DNA from: VXOI01 sp965197575
Lineage (GTDB): Bacteria > Chloroflexota > Dehalococcoidia > Lucifugimonadales > UBA3495
Length of the DNA: 64,000 bases
Direction: 5' to 3'
Assembly: GCA_965197575.1 (NCBI GenBank)
Contig: OZ240214.1
Span: forward strand, 2,666,001 to 2,730,000
Shown piece after piece: positions 17,662-25,998 of this stretch (positions are counted from its first letter, which is position 1; the number at the start of each line of letters is the position of its first letter). The notes below the pieces were generated by a model. It searched no databases and was not told where the DNA came from. It worked only from the letters and a program-made list of their open reading frames with translations. A program made the translations under genes and the position numbers.

Positions 17662-17757
17662 TGTTGAGGAGGTTTGTGGGGGTAAAAAGGTGCTCCCGTG
17701 TATCTGGGATAATGGTTTTGATCGAAAAACCGACCCCAGAGAAGGAGCACCTTTTAG

Positions 17758-19267
17758 ATGCTACCACGCAGCCACCCCGACCGCATCCAAATCGCCTTCG
17801 ACGATCACCGCCTGGTGGCCAACGCCGGGCTGATGCTTCCCGCCACCCTGGCCCGGCGCCTGGGTCTGCCCCAACTGGCTGACCGGTGTCTGGACCTGGG
17901 CCACGCCCCGGGGCGGGCCAACACCGGCGACAAGCTGATGACCCTGGTGGCCTCCGCCCTGGCCGGGGGCGACTGCATCGACGACGCCGACGCGTTGCGC
18001 AGCGGTGGGACCGCCGGCGTCCTGGGCTGCGTGGTCAAGGCCCCGTCCACCCTGGGCACCTGCCTGCGCAGCTTCCGGTGGGGCCACGTCCGCCAGCTGG
18101 ACCGGGTGAGCCGGGAGTTGCTGGCCCGGGCCTGGGCTGCCGGGGCCGGTCCCGGCGACGCACCATTCACCATCGACCTGGACTCCACCATCTGCGAGAC
18201 CTCCCGACTAACTTAAGATGTCACGCCGTGACCGCTGGGGCGGACTCACCAGTTAGTCGCCTCTGCACGGGCCGGGCACGGGCATAACTTTGCTCCCCAC
18301 TAACTTGAGATGTCACGTCGTGACCGCTGGGACGGACTCAGCAGTTAGTCGCCTCTGCACGGGCCGGATACGGGCATAACTTTGCTACGGCCTGGCCAAG
18401 GAGGGTGCCCGCCACCACGGCTACACCCACCGGCGGGGCTATCACCCGCTGCTGGCCGTGGCCGCCGGCACTGGCGACGTGTTGATGGCCCGGCTGCGGG
18501 AGGGACAGGCCAACACCGGCCGGGGCGCTGGTCATTTCCTGCGGGAGACGGTGAGCCGGGTGCGCTACGCCGGGGCCAAGGGACAGCTTACGATGCGGGC
18601 CGACAGCGGCTTCTATACCCATCCCGTGGTCCGGGTCTGCCGCCAGCAGAAGGTCCGCTTCTCCATCACCGTCCGCCTGCGCCAGAGCCTGCGCAATCTC
18701 ATAGAGGCCATACCCGAGGCGGACTGGAAGCCCATATCCTACTGGATGGACGGCGGGGCCGACGTGGCCGAGACGGTCTATACTCCCTTCAGGACTGAAC
18801 CCGACGCCACTCCGGTGAGGCTCGTCGTCCGGCGGGTGAGGCCCTCCCCCGGCTCCCAACTGGCGCTGTTCGCCAAATACAGCTATCACGCCTTCATCAC
18901 CGACCGGCAGGGAGACACCCTGGAACTGGAGGCCGACCATCGCCGCCACGCCGGGATCGAGAACGCCATCCGGGACCTCAAGTACGGCGTGGGACTCAAC
19001 CATCTCCCCTCGGGGCGCTTCGCCGCCAACGGAGCCTGGCTGGCAGTACAGGTCATGGCTCATAACCTGGCCCGCTGGACCGCGCGCATCGGCCTGGACG
19101 AGGGGGTGATGACCACCAAGACCCTCCGGTGCCGCCTCTTCTCCCTGGCCGGACGCATCACCCGCAGGGCCCGCCGTCTCATACTGCATCTCCCACGGCA
19201 TTGGCCGTGGGAAGACCAGTTCACTGGCGCTTTGGCCCGGTTGCGAACCCTGCCACTCCCTTCCTGA
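17758..19267 (+). pseudogene. IS1380-family transposase interrupted by tandem IS110-derived units
   Basis: AGAAGGAG precedes the ATG at 17758. Part one (17758-18202) ends FTIDLDSTICET; part two (18387-19267) starts YGLAKEGARHHGYTHRRGYHPLLA. Joining them across the CT gives the conserved DSTICETYGLAKEG core in frame and a 441-aa protein. DDE residues lie in IDLDST, RADSGFY and near GIENAIRDLKYG. The interruption brings an early stop, so this copy is inactive although otherwise complete. Confidence 0.9.
18201..18386. repeat. Two tandem 90-bp IS110-derived mini-elements with CT cores
   Basis: Unit 1 is 18203-18292 and unit 2 is 18295-18384. A CT dinucleotide stands before, between and after them (18201, 18293, 18385). 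Each unit starts CCC(G/C)ACTAACTT, contains the palindrome GTCACG(C/T)CGTGAC and ends GGGCATAACTTTG. The first ~30 nt match the left end and the last ~57 nt the right end of the IS110 element at 22525-24182. They are internal-deletion derivatives of that element type. Confidence 0.8.
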
Positions 19268-19582
19268 GGGCCTGACGGCGCCGCGGGCGTCAGACCCGTC
19301 GAGCAGACTGGCCAATCGCCTGCCGATGCCCGCCGGGCTGGCCCCCTGTGTCTCATGCCGCTCTCCGCCCTGTTGCTCTTGCCTTTCGCCGCCATTTCGG
19401 GCTGCCAACGTCCCCCTTTTTGTGTCCCCCACATTCCGCACCCCATCCAAATCCACCGGGATCAAGGCCCTGCAGTCTCTTACACCCCCTCCCGTCACTT
19501 GTCTGACCAGCCCGCCCTTATCCCCTCGGTGGATTCGGGCTTAGATAAGGACTTCCCAGCGAAAAGTTCGCAATTCAGTCTT

Positions 19583-20862
19583 ACTAAACCAAAGCTAAGG
19601 TGAAATGCGCAGACGCATGGGGTAAATTTGTGAAGGAACCGAGGTAGCTGGCCTCAGAAATTGCGAGGGGTTGGTGATGGGGGTGAGGGAGATAGACCGG
19701 TTTCTCGAACAATGGTAGATGGGAGTCAAGGACTTGCGGAGGCGGCTTATTCTGGCACCCACGCCCCGGGAGCGGGCCCTTCGACAAGCTCAGGAGATGG
19801 CACGCCATCTGGCTCCTGGCCCAAAGATGGACGGCTTCTGGTACGGCGCAGGCCCTGGGACGGGATCCGCACAGCAGCGGCCCTTCGACAGGCTCAGGAG
19901 GGCCGCCGCCTTTAGCGAGGGCGGGCCAGCCGCCTTGATTTTCGAGCAGTCCGGGGGTTCCCCACCGCCCTCGGCGAGACGCAGCAGACGGAGTTGAAGG
20001 CGGCGGTGCAGGAACTCCCTGCCATGGCTGGCATCGAACTCGCCAACTGGACCCTTCGGCAGGCTCAGGAGGAAGGTGGTTCATCAGTTTTGTCTCGGAG
20101 CAATTCGGCATCAGCCTGAGCCGCAGCGGTTGCCTGAACTATCTGCACCGGTTGGGGTTCGTTCTGAAGCGTCCCAAGAAGCGATTGGCCAAGGCCGACG
20201 AAAGGAAGCGGGAGTCCTTCGTGGCGGAGTACGCCACCCTGACGGAGGAAGCGCGACGGAACAGGGCCAAGATATTCTTTGCCGACGAGGCTCATTTCCG
20301 GGTGGGTGCCGAGCTTCAGGGCAAGTGGGTGCTGAAGGGTGAACCGGCGTTGGTGGACTCGACCAGCCCGCGGCGCGGCGAGAAGGCCAGTTACTACTCG
20401 GCGGTGTGCCTGGAGACCGGGGAGGTGGCGTGGATGGAACTGGAGGGCAACAGCAATGCCGGAACGTCTGCGGCCTTCCTGAATCAACTGAGGGAGAGTT
20501 ACTCCGGGCCACTGAAGGTGATCTGGGACAATGCTCCGGCCCACCGTGGCGAGGCGGTGCGGGCGTATCTGGGGACGTCCGGGCTGGGTCTGCAGCTGGT
20601 GAACCTGCCTGGCTACAGCCCGGACTTCAACGCCGGTGAAGCGATTCGGGGCTGGCTGAGGGAGGAGGCGGCCGGGAACCTGTGCTTGGGGACCAAGGCC
20701 CTGGTGCAGGAGAGGGTCAGCAACTTCCTCAGCGGGCTGTCCAGCCGGAAGGATGAAGTCAAACGGCGCTGCCGGACCGTCCTGCAATCAAGGGCCGAAG
20801 GGCTCCCAGCCAAATTCCCAGCACTCCGCAAATGCACATCCTACCTTGGCTTTACTGATACG
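19583..20862 (+). mobile_element. Decayed IS630-family element
   Basis: Left TTACTAAACCAAAGCTAAGG and right CCTTGGCTTTACTGAT form imperfect inverted ends around a broken transposase gene. Length of about 1.28 kb suits the family. The boundaries are approximate, as no TA duplication could be placed with certainty. Confidence 0.6.
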
Positions 20863-20865
20863 TGA
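19719..20865 (+). pseudogene. IS630-family transposase broken by short repeats
   Basis: The N-terminal HTH region starts MGVKDLRRRLILAPTPRE and continues in shifted frames (WHAIWLLAQ, FSEGGPAALIFEQSGG, ELANW). The last 237 codons (20152-20865) are open and carry the DDE core: FFADEAHFR, VIWDNAPAH and YSPDFNAGEAIRGWL. Three copies of a 19-bp repeat at 19777, 19881 and 20052 coincide with the frame breaks. Confidence 0.8.
19777..20072. repeat. Three copies of a 19-bp dispersed repeat
   Basis: CCCTTCG(A/G)CA(A/G)GCTCAGGAG occurs near 19777-19796, 19881-19899 and 20052-20071, all inside the IS630 transposase gene. Read on the minus strand it gives the familiar peptides LSLSKGP and PEPVEGP that mark this common environmental repeat. 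Confidence 0.8.
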
Positions 20866-20896
20866 ATGAATTAGTAAACTTCCCGATCCAGAAAAC

Positions 20897-20924
20897 CGTC
20901 ATTGCCGCCTTCGCGGCAATGACG
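20897..20924. repeat. 28-bp perfect palindrome
   Basis: CGTCATTGCCGC, a four-base loop CTTC, and GCGGCAATGACG form a perfect stem. It lies between the IS630 and IS982 elements and is a REP-like unit. Confidence 0.8.
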
Positions 20925-20960
20925 AAATTGTTTACCTATCCATTCACGCCTCAGTAGTTT

Positions 20961-22004
20961 AACGCTTGGTGTGAATTGTAAGCTGGTATTTGAAAAGGAA
21001 GGCATCCATAGCCGATAGTTAGCTTCTAACCAGTCAAGAAAGAGGCCAAGCTATGGTGAATACGGACACCTTCCTCACGACACTCTATGTCATGGCAGAT
21101 GATTTTTGCAAATGCCAATCCCAGCCCGAGTGTACCCCCGGCCCCAGGGCTTCTCTGACCAGGAGCGAGGTAGTTACCCTGGTCATCTTCAGTCAGTGGG
21201 CACGCTTCCGTAGTGAAAGGGACTTCTATCGTTATGCCCTCTGCCGACTTCGGTCAGCTTTCCCGGCGCTCCCCCGCCGGAGCCAGTTCAACCGGCTGAC
21301 CCGGCGCCACTACGGAATCCAGGTGGCTTTCTCCCATCACCTGGTGGACTTGCTGCAAGGACAGCGCTGTCTCTACGAAGCCCTGGACAGTTCCGGTGTT
21401 CCCACCAGGTCGGCCAAACGCCGGGGCGCCGGTTGGCTGGCCGGGCAGGCTGACATTGGCTGGAGCAACCGTCTGGGCTGGTATGAAGGCTTCCACCTGC
21501 TGCTTTCGGTCAATCCCGAGGGCGTCATCACCGGCTTCAGCTTTGCCCCAGCCAGCGTCAAAGACCAGACCCTGGCCGAAGACTTCTTCGCCTTCCGGCA
21601 TACTCCCCATCCCAGGTTGCCCACTTTGGGGGAGCCAGCCCGGGGCTGGTATGTAGTGGACAAAGGCTTTGAGGGCCAGGCGGCGGCACAGCGGTGGCGA
21701 GACTGCTATGGAGCCCGGGTAATCTGTCCGCCCAGGCGCAACAGCAGGAATCCTTGGCCCAAAGAATTACGCCGGTGGCTGGCTGGGATACGCCAGATGG
21801 TGGAGACCGTCTTCGACAAGCTCCACCATGCCTTCAGGTTGGACTGGGAACGCCCGCACCAACTGGAAGGCTTTCAAACCAGGGTGGCGGCCAAAGCCGC
21901 GTTGCACAATTTCTGTATCTGGTTGAACCGGCAACTGGGCCGCCCATCACTGGCTTTTGCTGACTTGCTTGCTTGGTAACATCACCTATTCCACACCAAG
22001 CGTT
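20961..22004 (+). mobile_element. IS982-family insertion sequence
   Basis: The ends AACGCTTGGTGTGAAT and TTCCACACCAAGCGTT are inverted repeats enclosing one transposase gene; total length is 1044 bp. No target duplication is obvious. Confidence 0.85.
21053..21979 (+). CDS. IS982-family transposase
   Basis: A 308-aa intact transposase. Family features are DDFCK near the N-terminus, TRSEVVTLVIFSQW, SQFNRLTRRHYG, the catalytic LDSSGVPT, YVVDKGFEG and the final RQMVETVFDKLHHAF with the catalytic Glu. With intact termini the element could be functional. Confidence 0.92.
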   Translation: MVNTDTFLTTLYVMADDFCKCQSQPECTPGPRASLTRSEVVTLVIFSQWARFRSERDFYRYALCRLRSAFPALPRRSQFNRLTRRHYGIQVAFSHHLVDLLQGQRCLYEALDSSGVPTRSAKRRGAGWLAGQADIGWSNRLGWYEGFHLLLSVNPEGVITGFSFAPASVKDQTLAEDFFAFRHTPHPRLPTLGEPARGWYVVDKGFEGQAAAQRWRDCYGARVICPPRRNSRNPWPKELRRWLAGIRQMVETVFDKLHHAFRLDWERPHQLEGFQTRVAAKAALHNFCIWLNRQLGRPSLAFADLLAW

Positions 22005-22051
22005 GTAATACTGGGAGAGGGTCTCCCAGCCGCTCCGAAGGAGGAACGCAG

Positions 22052-22507
22052 ATGTCGAGGCAACCCTTAGAAGGCAGCATGGATATAGAAGTGCGGATAC
22101 AGGCGATGAGAAGCCACTGGATAGATCAGGTCAAAGGGCTGGCACAGGAGGCCGGGCTTCCGGAGCACACCCTTGACCCGTTGGTGGATGAGACAGAGCG
22201 ACGGGTGCGGCGAAAAGAGGAGCTGAAGGCCGGCGCATATCAGAAGGTCCTCCAGTCCCGCTCCTGCGGAAACTGCTCCGGAGAGATTAAGGTGATGACG
22301 CCTTGGAACCGCCAGAGCATCGCGGTATGCCCTCTCTGCCTCGCTTTTCTGGACCTGGCCCACTTGATCAGCATTTACGGGCTCAGCGCTGAAGACGTCC
22401 TTAGACTGGGGCGACGGATACTGGCTCTTCTGGAGGACATGCTGACAGGCCCAGACGACGTGGTGCCGATGCTCCCGGATGGGGATATCGTGCTGGCCCG
22501 CCTGTAA
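22052..22507 (+). CDS. Hypothetical protein with a CxxC/CxxC zinc site
   Basis: A 151-aa protein whose ATG follows GGAGGAACGCAG. The N-terminal half is helical and charged. Two cysteine pairs, SCGNC near residue 72 and CPLC near 95, probably bind zinc. An apolar helix LAFLDLAHLISIYGLS follows, and the C-terminus is Leu-rich. I do not recognise the family. A perfect hairpin, CTGGGAGA-GGG-TCTCCCAG (22011-22029), stands in the leader. Downstream, the IS110 element separates it from the convergent acidic-protein gene. Confidence 0.6.
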   Translation: MSRQPLEGSMDIEVRIQAMRSHWIDQVKGLAQEAGLPEHTLDPLVDETERRVRRKEELKAGAYQKVLQSRSCGNCSGEIKVMTPWNRQSIAVCPLCLAFLDLAHLISIYGLSAEDVLRLGRRILALLEDMLTGPDDVVPMLPDGDIVLARL

Positions 22508-22544
22508 CAGATGCGATGTCCGAACTCCCCACTAACAAAAGATG

Positions 22545-23921
22545 TCACACCGAGGCGACCACTGAAGGGTGGGGAAAATCGGAGGCCAGGGGACTTGGTA
22601 ATGGCACCAACTGGTAGCCCAGTTGCGCCGCCCGTTGTCTTGCGGCGCGCAGTGCTCTATGCCGGTACTGACTCTCGTAGTATTCGGCTCCGGCGTCCAC
22701 GTACTGCTGGCCGTAGCGCAGCATGGAGTAGATGATTCGGGCCAGCTTGTGTGCCGTGGCCGTGATGGCCTTGGGCGCTCCCAGATGGGCCTTCTTCCGG
22801 CGCAGGAAGGCACCCAGGGCGCTATCGGAGCGATGCAGCGCGTTGGCCGCCAGTCGCAGCGCCGCCGCCGCACGGTTGGCGTTGGCCTTGGTCCGGGAGC
22901 TGATCACTCTGCCGCCGGTGATGCGGTTGTCGGGGCTCAGCCCCAGCCAGGAGGCGAAGTGCTTGGCGCTGGGCCATCTCGTCATGTCCGTGCCGACTTC
23001 GCTGACCACCTTCAACGCCGTGAAACCGTCCACCCCGTCGATACGGGTCAGGTCCACCCCGGTCATCCGGTACAACTGGCTCTGGACATCGAAGCGGGGC
23101 GCGTTCTTCTGGTTGCGCCTCTTGCCATTGGGAGCCGGAGGTTCGCCGTCGCTGCGGTCTTCAAACTCCTCCAACTGGGCTTCAATCTCCCGGTCGCACT
23201 GGGCAATCTTGTCCTGATAGGTCCGGTACAGCTCCAGTGCTTGGGTCAGCTCGAAGACGTGCTCCTCTCGCCAGTGCCCCCGCAGCGACCTGGCGATGGT
23301 CTTCTCGTCCGCTTTGATCCTCGGGTCGCGCAGCCGGGCCAGCCTGCGGGGATTCCTCTCGCCCTGCACTATGGCCTCGATGATGTCCATGCCGGTCTTG
23401 CCCGTGATGTCGCTGATGACGTGCTGCAGCTTCACGTTCATCTGGGTCAGCGCCTTGTGCATGTGCTGGACGTGATGGGAGGCGTACTCCACCAGCATGG
23501 CCCGCTGCCGCAGGTAGCTGCGCAGGCGGCGAATGTCCCCGTCAGGCCGGAAGGCCCCCGACAGCAGCCCGTAGGTGTGCAGCTGCTGCAGCCACTGGCA
23601 GTCCAGCACATCGGTCTTGCGACCGGGCACGTTCTTGATGCGCCGAGGGTCCACCAGCATGACCTGGAATCCCCGTTCCTCCAAAACTCCGAACAGAGGA
23701 ATCCAATACACCCCAGTGGATTCCATCACCACTGTCTCCACGCCGCACTCGGCCAGCCGGTACAGGTCCGCCGTAAAGGCCTCAAACTCTTGCACCGGCT
23801 GCTCTGCGCGACCGGCGGGAACCGCGACGAAATGGCTGGTGGCGCCCACGTCGATGCCCGCCGAATTCAGGTTCAGCTGGGGCAGCTCCGTGGGTTTCGC
23901 GCTGCTCTTGCCTCTGCTCAT
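22545..23921 (-). CDS. IS110-family RuvC-like DEDD transposase
   Basis: A 458-aa recombinase. The N-terminal DEDD domain shows GIDVGATSHFVAV, VVMESTGVYW and RRIKNVPGRKTDVLDCQWLQ. The C-terminal Tnp20-type domain has IDGVDGFTALKVVSEVGTDM and FASWLGLSPDNRITGG, with the nucleophilic-Ser region. The ATG at 23921 is chosen for its GGAGG at 5-nt spacing. No frameshift is seen, so the element may be active. IS110 enzymes are directed by a bridge RNA encoded in the non-coding end. Confidence 0.93.
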   Translation of the reverse strand: MSRGKSSAKPTELPQLNLNSAGIDVGATSHFVAVPAGRAEQPVQEFEAFTADLYRLAECGVETVVMESTGVYWIPLFGVLEERGFQVMLVDPRRIKNVPGRKTDVLDCQWLQQLHTYGLLSGAFRPDGDIRRLRSYLRQRAMLVEYASHHVQHMHKALTQMNVKLQHVISDITGKTGMDIIEAIVQGERNPRRLARLRDPRIKADEKTIARSLRGHWREEHVFELTQALELYRTYQDKIAQCDREIEAQLEEFEDRSDGEPPAPNGKRRNQKNAPRFDVQSQLYRMTGVDLTRIDGVDGFTALKVVSEVGTDMTRWPSAKHFASWLGLSPDNRITGGRVISSRTKANANRAAAALRLAANALHRSDSALGAFLRRKKAHLGAPKAITATAHKLARIIYSMLRYGQQYVDAGAEYYESQYRHRALRAARQRAAQLGYQLVPLPSPLASDFPHPSVVASV

Positions 23922-24180
23922 CACCGCCTCCACGATTGCCTTGTAGGCCCATCGCCGGAGGGAGTCGCGGACTGTAACAATCTCCCCAACGGGATCGCCC
24001 CGGTCGGGGCGTCACCAATGATGCCGTCGCAAGTCTCCCGGACCATGCTATCGACCGGGCAATACGCACCAGTGTCCATCCGGCCTTGGTCCATACGACA
24101 CGCCTCACCATGAGCATACATTCTGGGGCGGACTCACCGGTTAGTCGCCTCTGCACGGGCCGGATACGGGCATAACTTTG
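23922..24180 (-). ncRNA. Candidate IS110 bridge-RNA region
   Basis: This 259-nt non-coding end lies 5' of the recombinase gene, where IS110-group bridge RNAs are encoded. On the plus strand it contains CTCCCCAAC near 23980, similar to the element's own left terminus CTCCCCACTAAC; an RNA read from the minus strand could pair with that donor end. It also holds GC-rich inverted segments (GATCGCCCCGGTCGGGGC). Location comes from family knowledge and the guide match is by eye, so limits and folding are unproven. Confidence 0.45.
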
Positions 24181-24459
24181 CTTTACTGGTTGCCCTGGTT
24201 CTGCAGGTCCGCCACCCTGACGAACACCGGCCACCGGTACGTCCTCATATCCGGTGGCACAAACGTGCCTCTCCTGCGGCCGCGGGCTTTCCTCCTCCAT
24301 CCAGGCAGGGCGTCGAAGCCTACCTGGGTGGTGTCGTCCACGGCGTGCTCCAGCTGGTGCTCGACCTGGTCGTGCTGCCCCTGGAAATCCTCTGCGGCGG
24401 CATCATCCCCGCCGTCGAAGTCTGCGCTGGGGTCTTGGTATTCCTCCTGGTCGTCCTCC

Positions 24460-25795
24460 CTGACAGGGGTAGGTAACGGCTGCTACGAGGGGGCATGATG
24501 GGTGGCCTCCAGGTTGGGCTTGGGTTCCGGCCAGGGTTCGGGCAGCAGCCAGATGCGGCTCCAGAGGCGTCCTTTGAGCAGCAACCGCCTGAGCCAGCCG
24601 ACGCCGTGGCGGATCACGCTGACGGTGCGCGCCGGACGGCTCCGAGGGTCCCGGTGATTGGAAGCCAGCGTCTTGGGCGGCGTCCGCAGATTGCCTGGGG
24701 CGATCCTGCGGTCCTGGGCGTCTTCCACCCTGGTGCCGTAGGCCAGGGCCAAAAGCGTCGCCACCGGCAGCACCAGCCAGTGCCGGGAGATGCGTGCCGG
24801 ATCGGTGCGCCGGGTCTTGTCCCACTTCCAGCCCAGGCTCTTGATGGCCTTGAAGCCCAGTTCGATCCAGAAGCGCAAGGCGTACCAACTGACGCCGACT
24901 TCCTTTGGAGGCAGGCCGGTGAGGATGACCCAGGGTTCCTCCTGCTCGGCGTACCAGACGGCCAGCAGGGTGCAACGGCGCTGCGCGGTTGGGGGTGCTG
25001 AAGGCGGTGCCCTGGCCGACCCAGGCGGTGTCGGGACGGGAAAGGAAACGCAGGGCGGGCAATCGTTTGCCGCCGTCGGCGCAGAAGGTGATGTTCTTCC
25101 GGTAGCGCATACAGGGGCGCCAGCCCTGGGCGCGTATCTGTTGCCACAGCTTGGGGCTGGATATGCCCCGGTCGCAGAGGACGATCACGGACATTTCATG
25201 GGGAACGGCTGGCGCCAGTTGCTTAAGCAGTTCCACGGTGGGGTCCATCCAGGAGCCGCGTTGGGTGGCGGGGTGAATGCGCCAGGCCACGGGGATGGCG
25301 CAACTGCGGTAGAGGACGCTGATGACGATGGCGGTGGTCTGATCGCCCTTGAGAGTGGGGTCGATGGCCAGGGCCAGTCTACCGGAGCGCCACCAGGCGA
25401 GGACCCAGCGAAGCAGCGGCGCGAAGCAGAGAGTTACGTCCAGTTGGGTTTGGCAGGGGCTTGTCCGGTCGCTGCCGTCGTAGAGCCACTCCCGGAGATA
25501 CTGGCGTAGGTTGTTCCATCTGCCCCAGGGCGAGAGGGCGGAGGCGACGGCGTTCTGACAGGCGCTGCCGGCGAGGATGGCCCCACAGACCCACAGGACC
25601 AGACCGGTCAACTGTGGCTGAGAGAGGTGAGGTAAATGCGTTTCAATAGTTTGCTGAAATTGATAGGTTTCTCTGGGAAGGCGCACGGGGAACCTCCGGC
25701 GTCCGGTTGCGTAGCTGACACCAGAATGCCGGAAACCCCGGCGCCTTCCCAAGGTTCGTTCCGGGCCAATTTCAGCCGTTACCTACCCCTGTCAG
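24460..25795 (-). mobile_element. IS4-family element with 11-bp target duplication
   Basis: A 1336-bp element with perfect inverted repeats CTGACAGGGGTAGGTAACGG / CCGTTACCTACCCCTGTCAG and the duplication GGTCGTCCTCC at 24449-24459 and 25796-25806. The CTGA start and the long duplication are typical of the IS4 family. Confidence 0.92.
24483..25686 (-). pseudogene. IS4-family transposase with a single frameshift
   Basis: The GTG at 25686 follows GGAGG. Frame A carries LALAIDPTLKGDQTTAIVISVLYR and VIVLCDRGISSPKLWQQI, the first two DDE regions. Near 24990 the reading must shift by one base to continue with LLAVWYAEQEEPWVILTGLP and WYALRFWIELGFKAIKSLGWKW, the YREK-type region with the last Glu. 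One indel in an otherwise clean gene with perfect ends suggests recent inactivation or a sequence error. Confidence 0.85.
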
Positions 25796-25998
25796 GGTCG
25801 TCCTCCGGGTGGTCGAGCTCGTCTTCGTCCTCGTAGTCCTCATAGTCGTCGTAGTACTCACCGCCGAAATGCGATCTCTCAACCATGGCTCACCTCCTCC
25901 TTCATTCTGTATCAGGGGAGCCGGTTCGCGATTTTTAGTTCTCAGAGCAAACGTGGGAGCTCCGCCGGTGGGTATGCTGGGGTGAAAGGAGGTGACGC

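Larger units (their letters stand above)
16180..19544 (+). mobile_element. IS1380-family element carrying nested insertions
   Basis: Ends CCCGAATCCACCGAAGGGAT (from 16185) and ATCCCCTCGGTGGATTCGGG (to 19539) are near-perfect inverted repeats, flanked by CTTAG at 16180-16184 and 19540-19544 (a 4-5 bp duplication; the exact edge is ambiguous). The span is 3355 bp, but removing the IS66 insertion with its duplication (1454 bp) and the two 90-bp units with one CT each leaves about 1.7 kb, the normal IS1380 size. Confidence 0.85.
22525..24182 (-). mobile_element. IS110-family element with CT core dinucleotides
   Basis: The element (22527-24180) begins CCCCACTAAC after a CT at 22525-22526 and ends ATAACTTTG before a CT at 24181-24182. 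It lacks terminal inverted repeats, as is normal for IS110. One recombinase gene lies on the minus strand, with a ~260-nt non-coding end upstream of it. Boundaries are supported by the two mini-copies at 18203-18384, which share both ends. Confidence 0.82.
24183..25886 (-). pseudogene. Small acidic-protein gene split by an IS4-family element
   Basis: The start at 25886 has GGAGGTGAGCC upstream. The 5' part reads MVERSHFGGEYYDDYEDYED and is very acidic. The 3' part (24448 to 24183) continues QEEYQDPSADFDGGDDAAAE, then a basic patch WRRKARGRRRG and an ordered-looking end TYRWPVFVRVADLQNQGNQ. Deleting the IS with one 11-bp duplication joins them in frame into a protein of about 118 aa. The stop codon abuts the CT core of the IS110 element. 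The gene diverges from the winged-helix gene at 25999. Function unknown. Confidence 0.8.

Noticed and set aside
19584..20111. 175-codon minus-strand ORF
   Set aside because: Contains LSLSKGP and PEPVEGP, the translated 19-bp repeat, and overlaps the IS630 transposase relic.
22001..22016. GTTGTAATACTGGG upstream of the 22052 gene as a copy of an IS701 end or a promoter
   Set aside because: It overlaps the IS982 terminus and the match is short, so neither reading can be supported.
22623..24113. 496-codon plus-strand ORF opposite the IS110 recombinase
   Set aside because: No domains and a low-complexity composition; the minus frame has all DEDD motifs.
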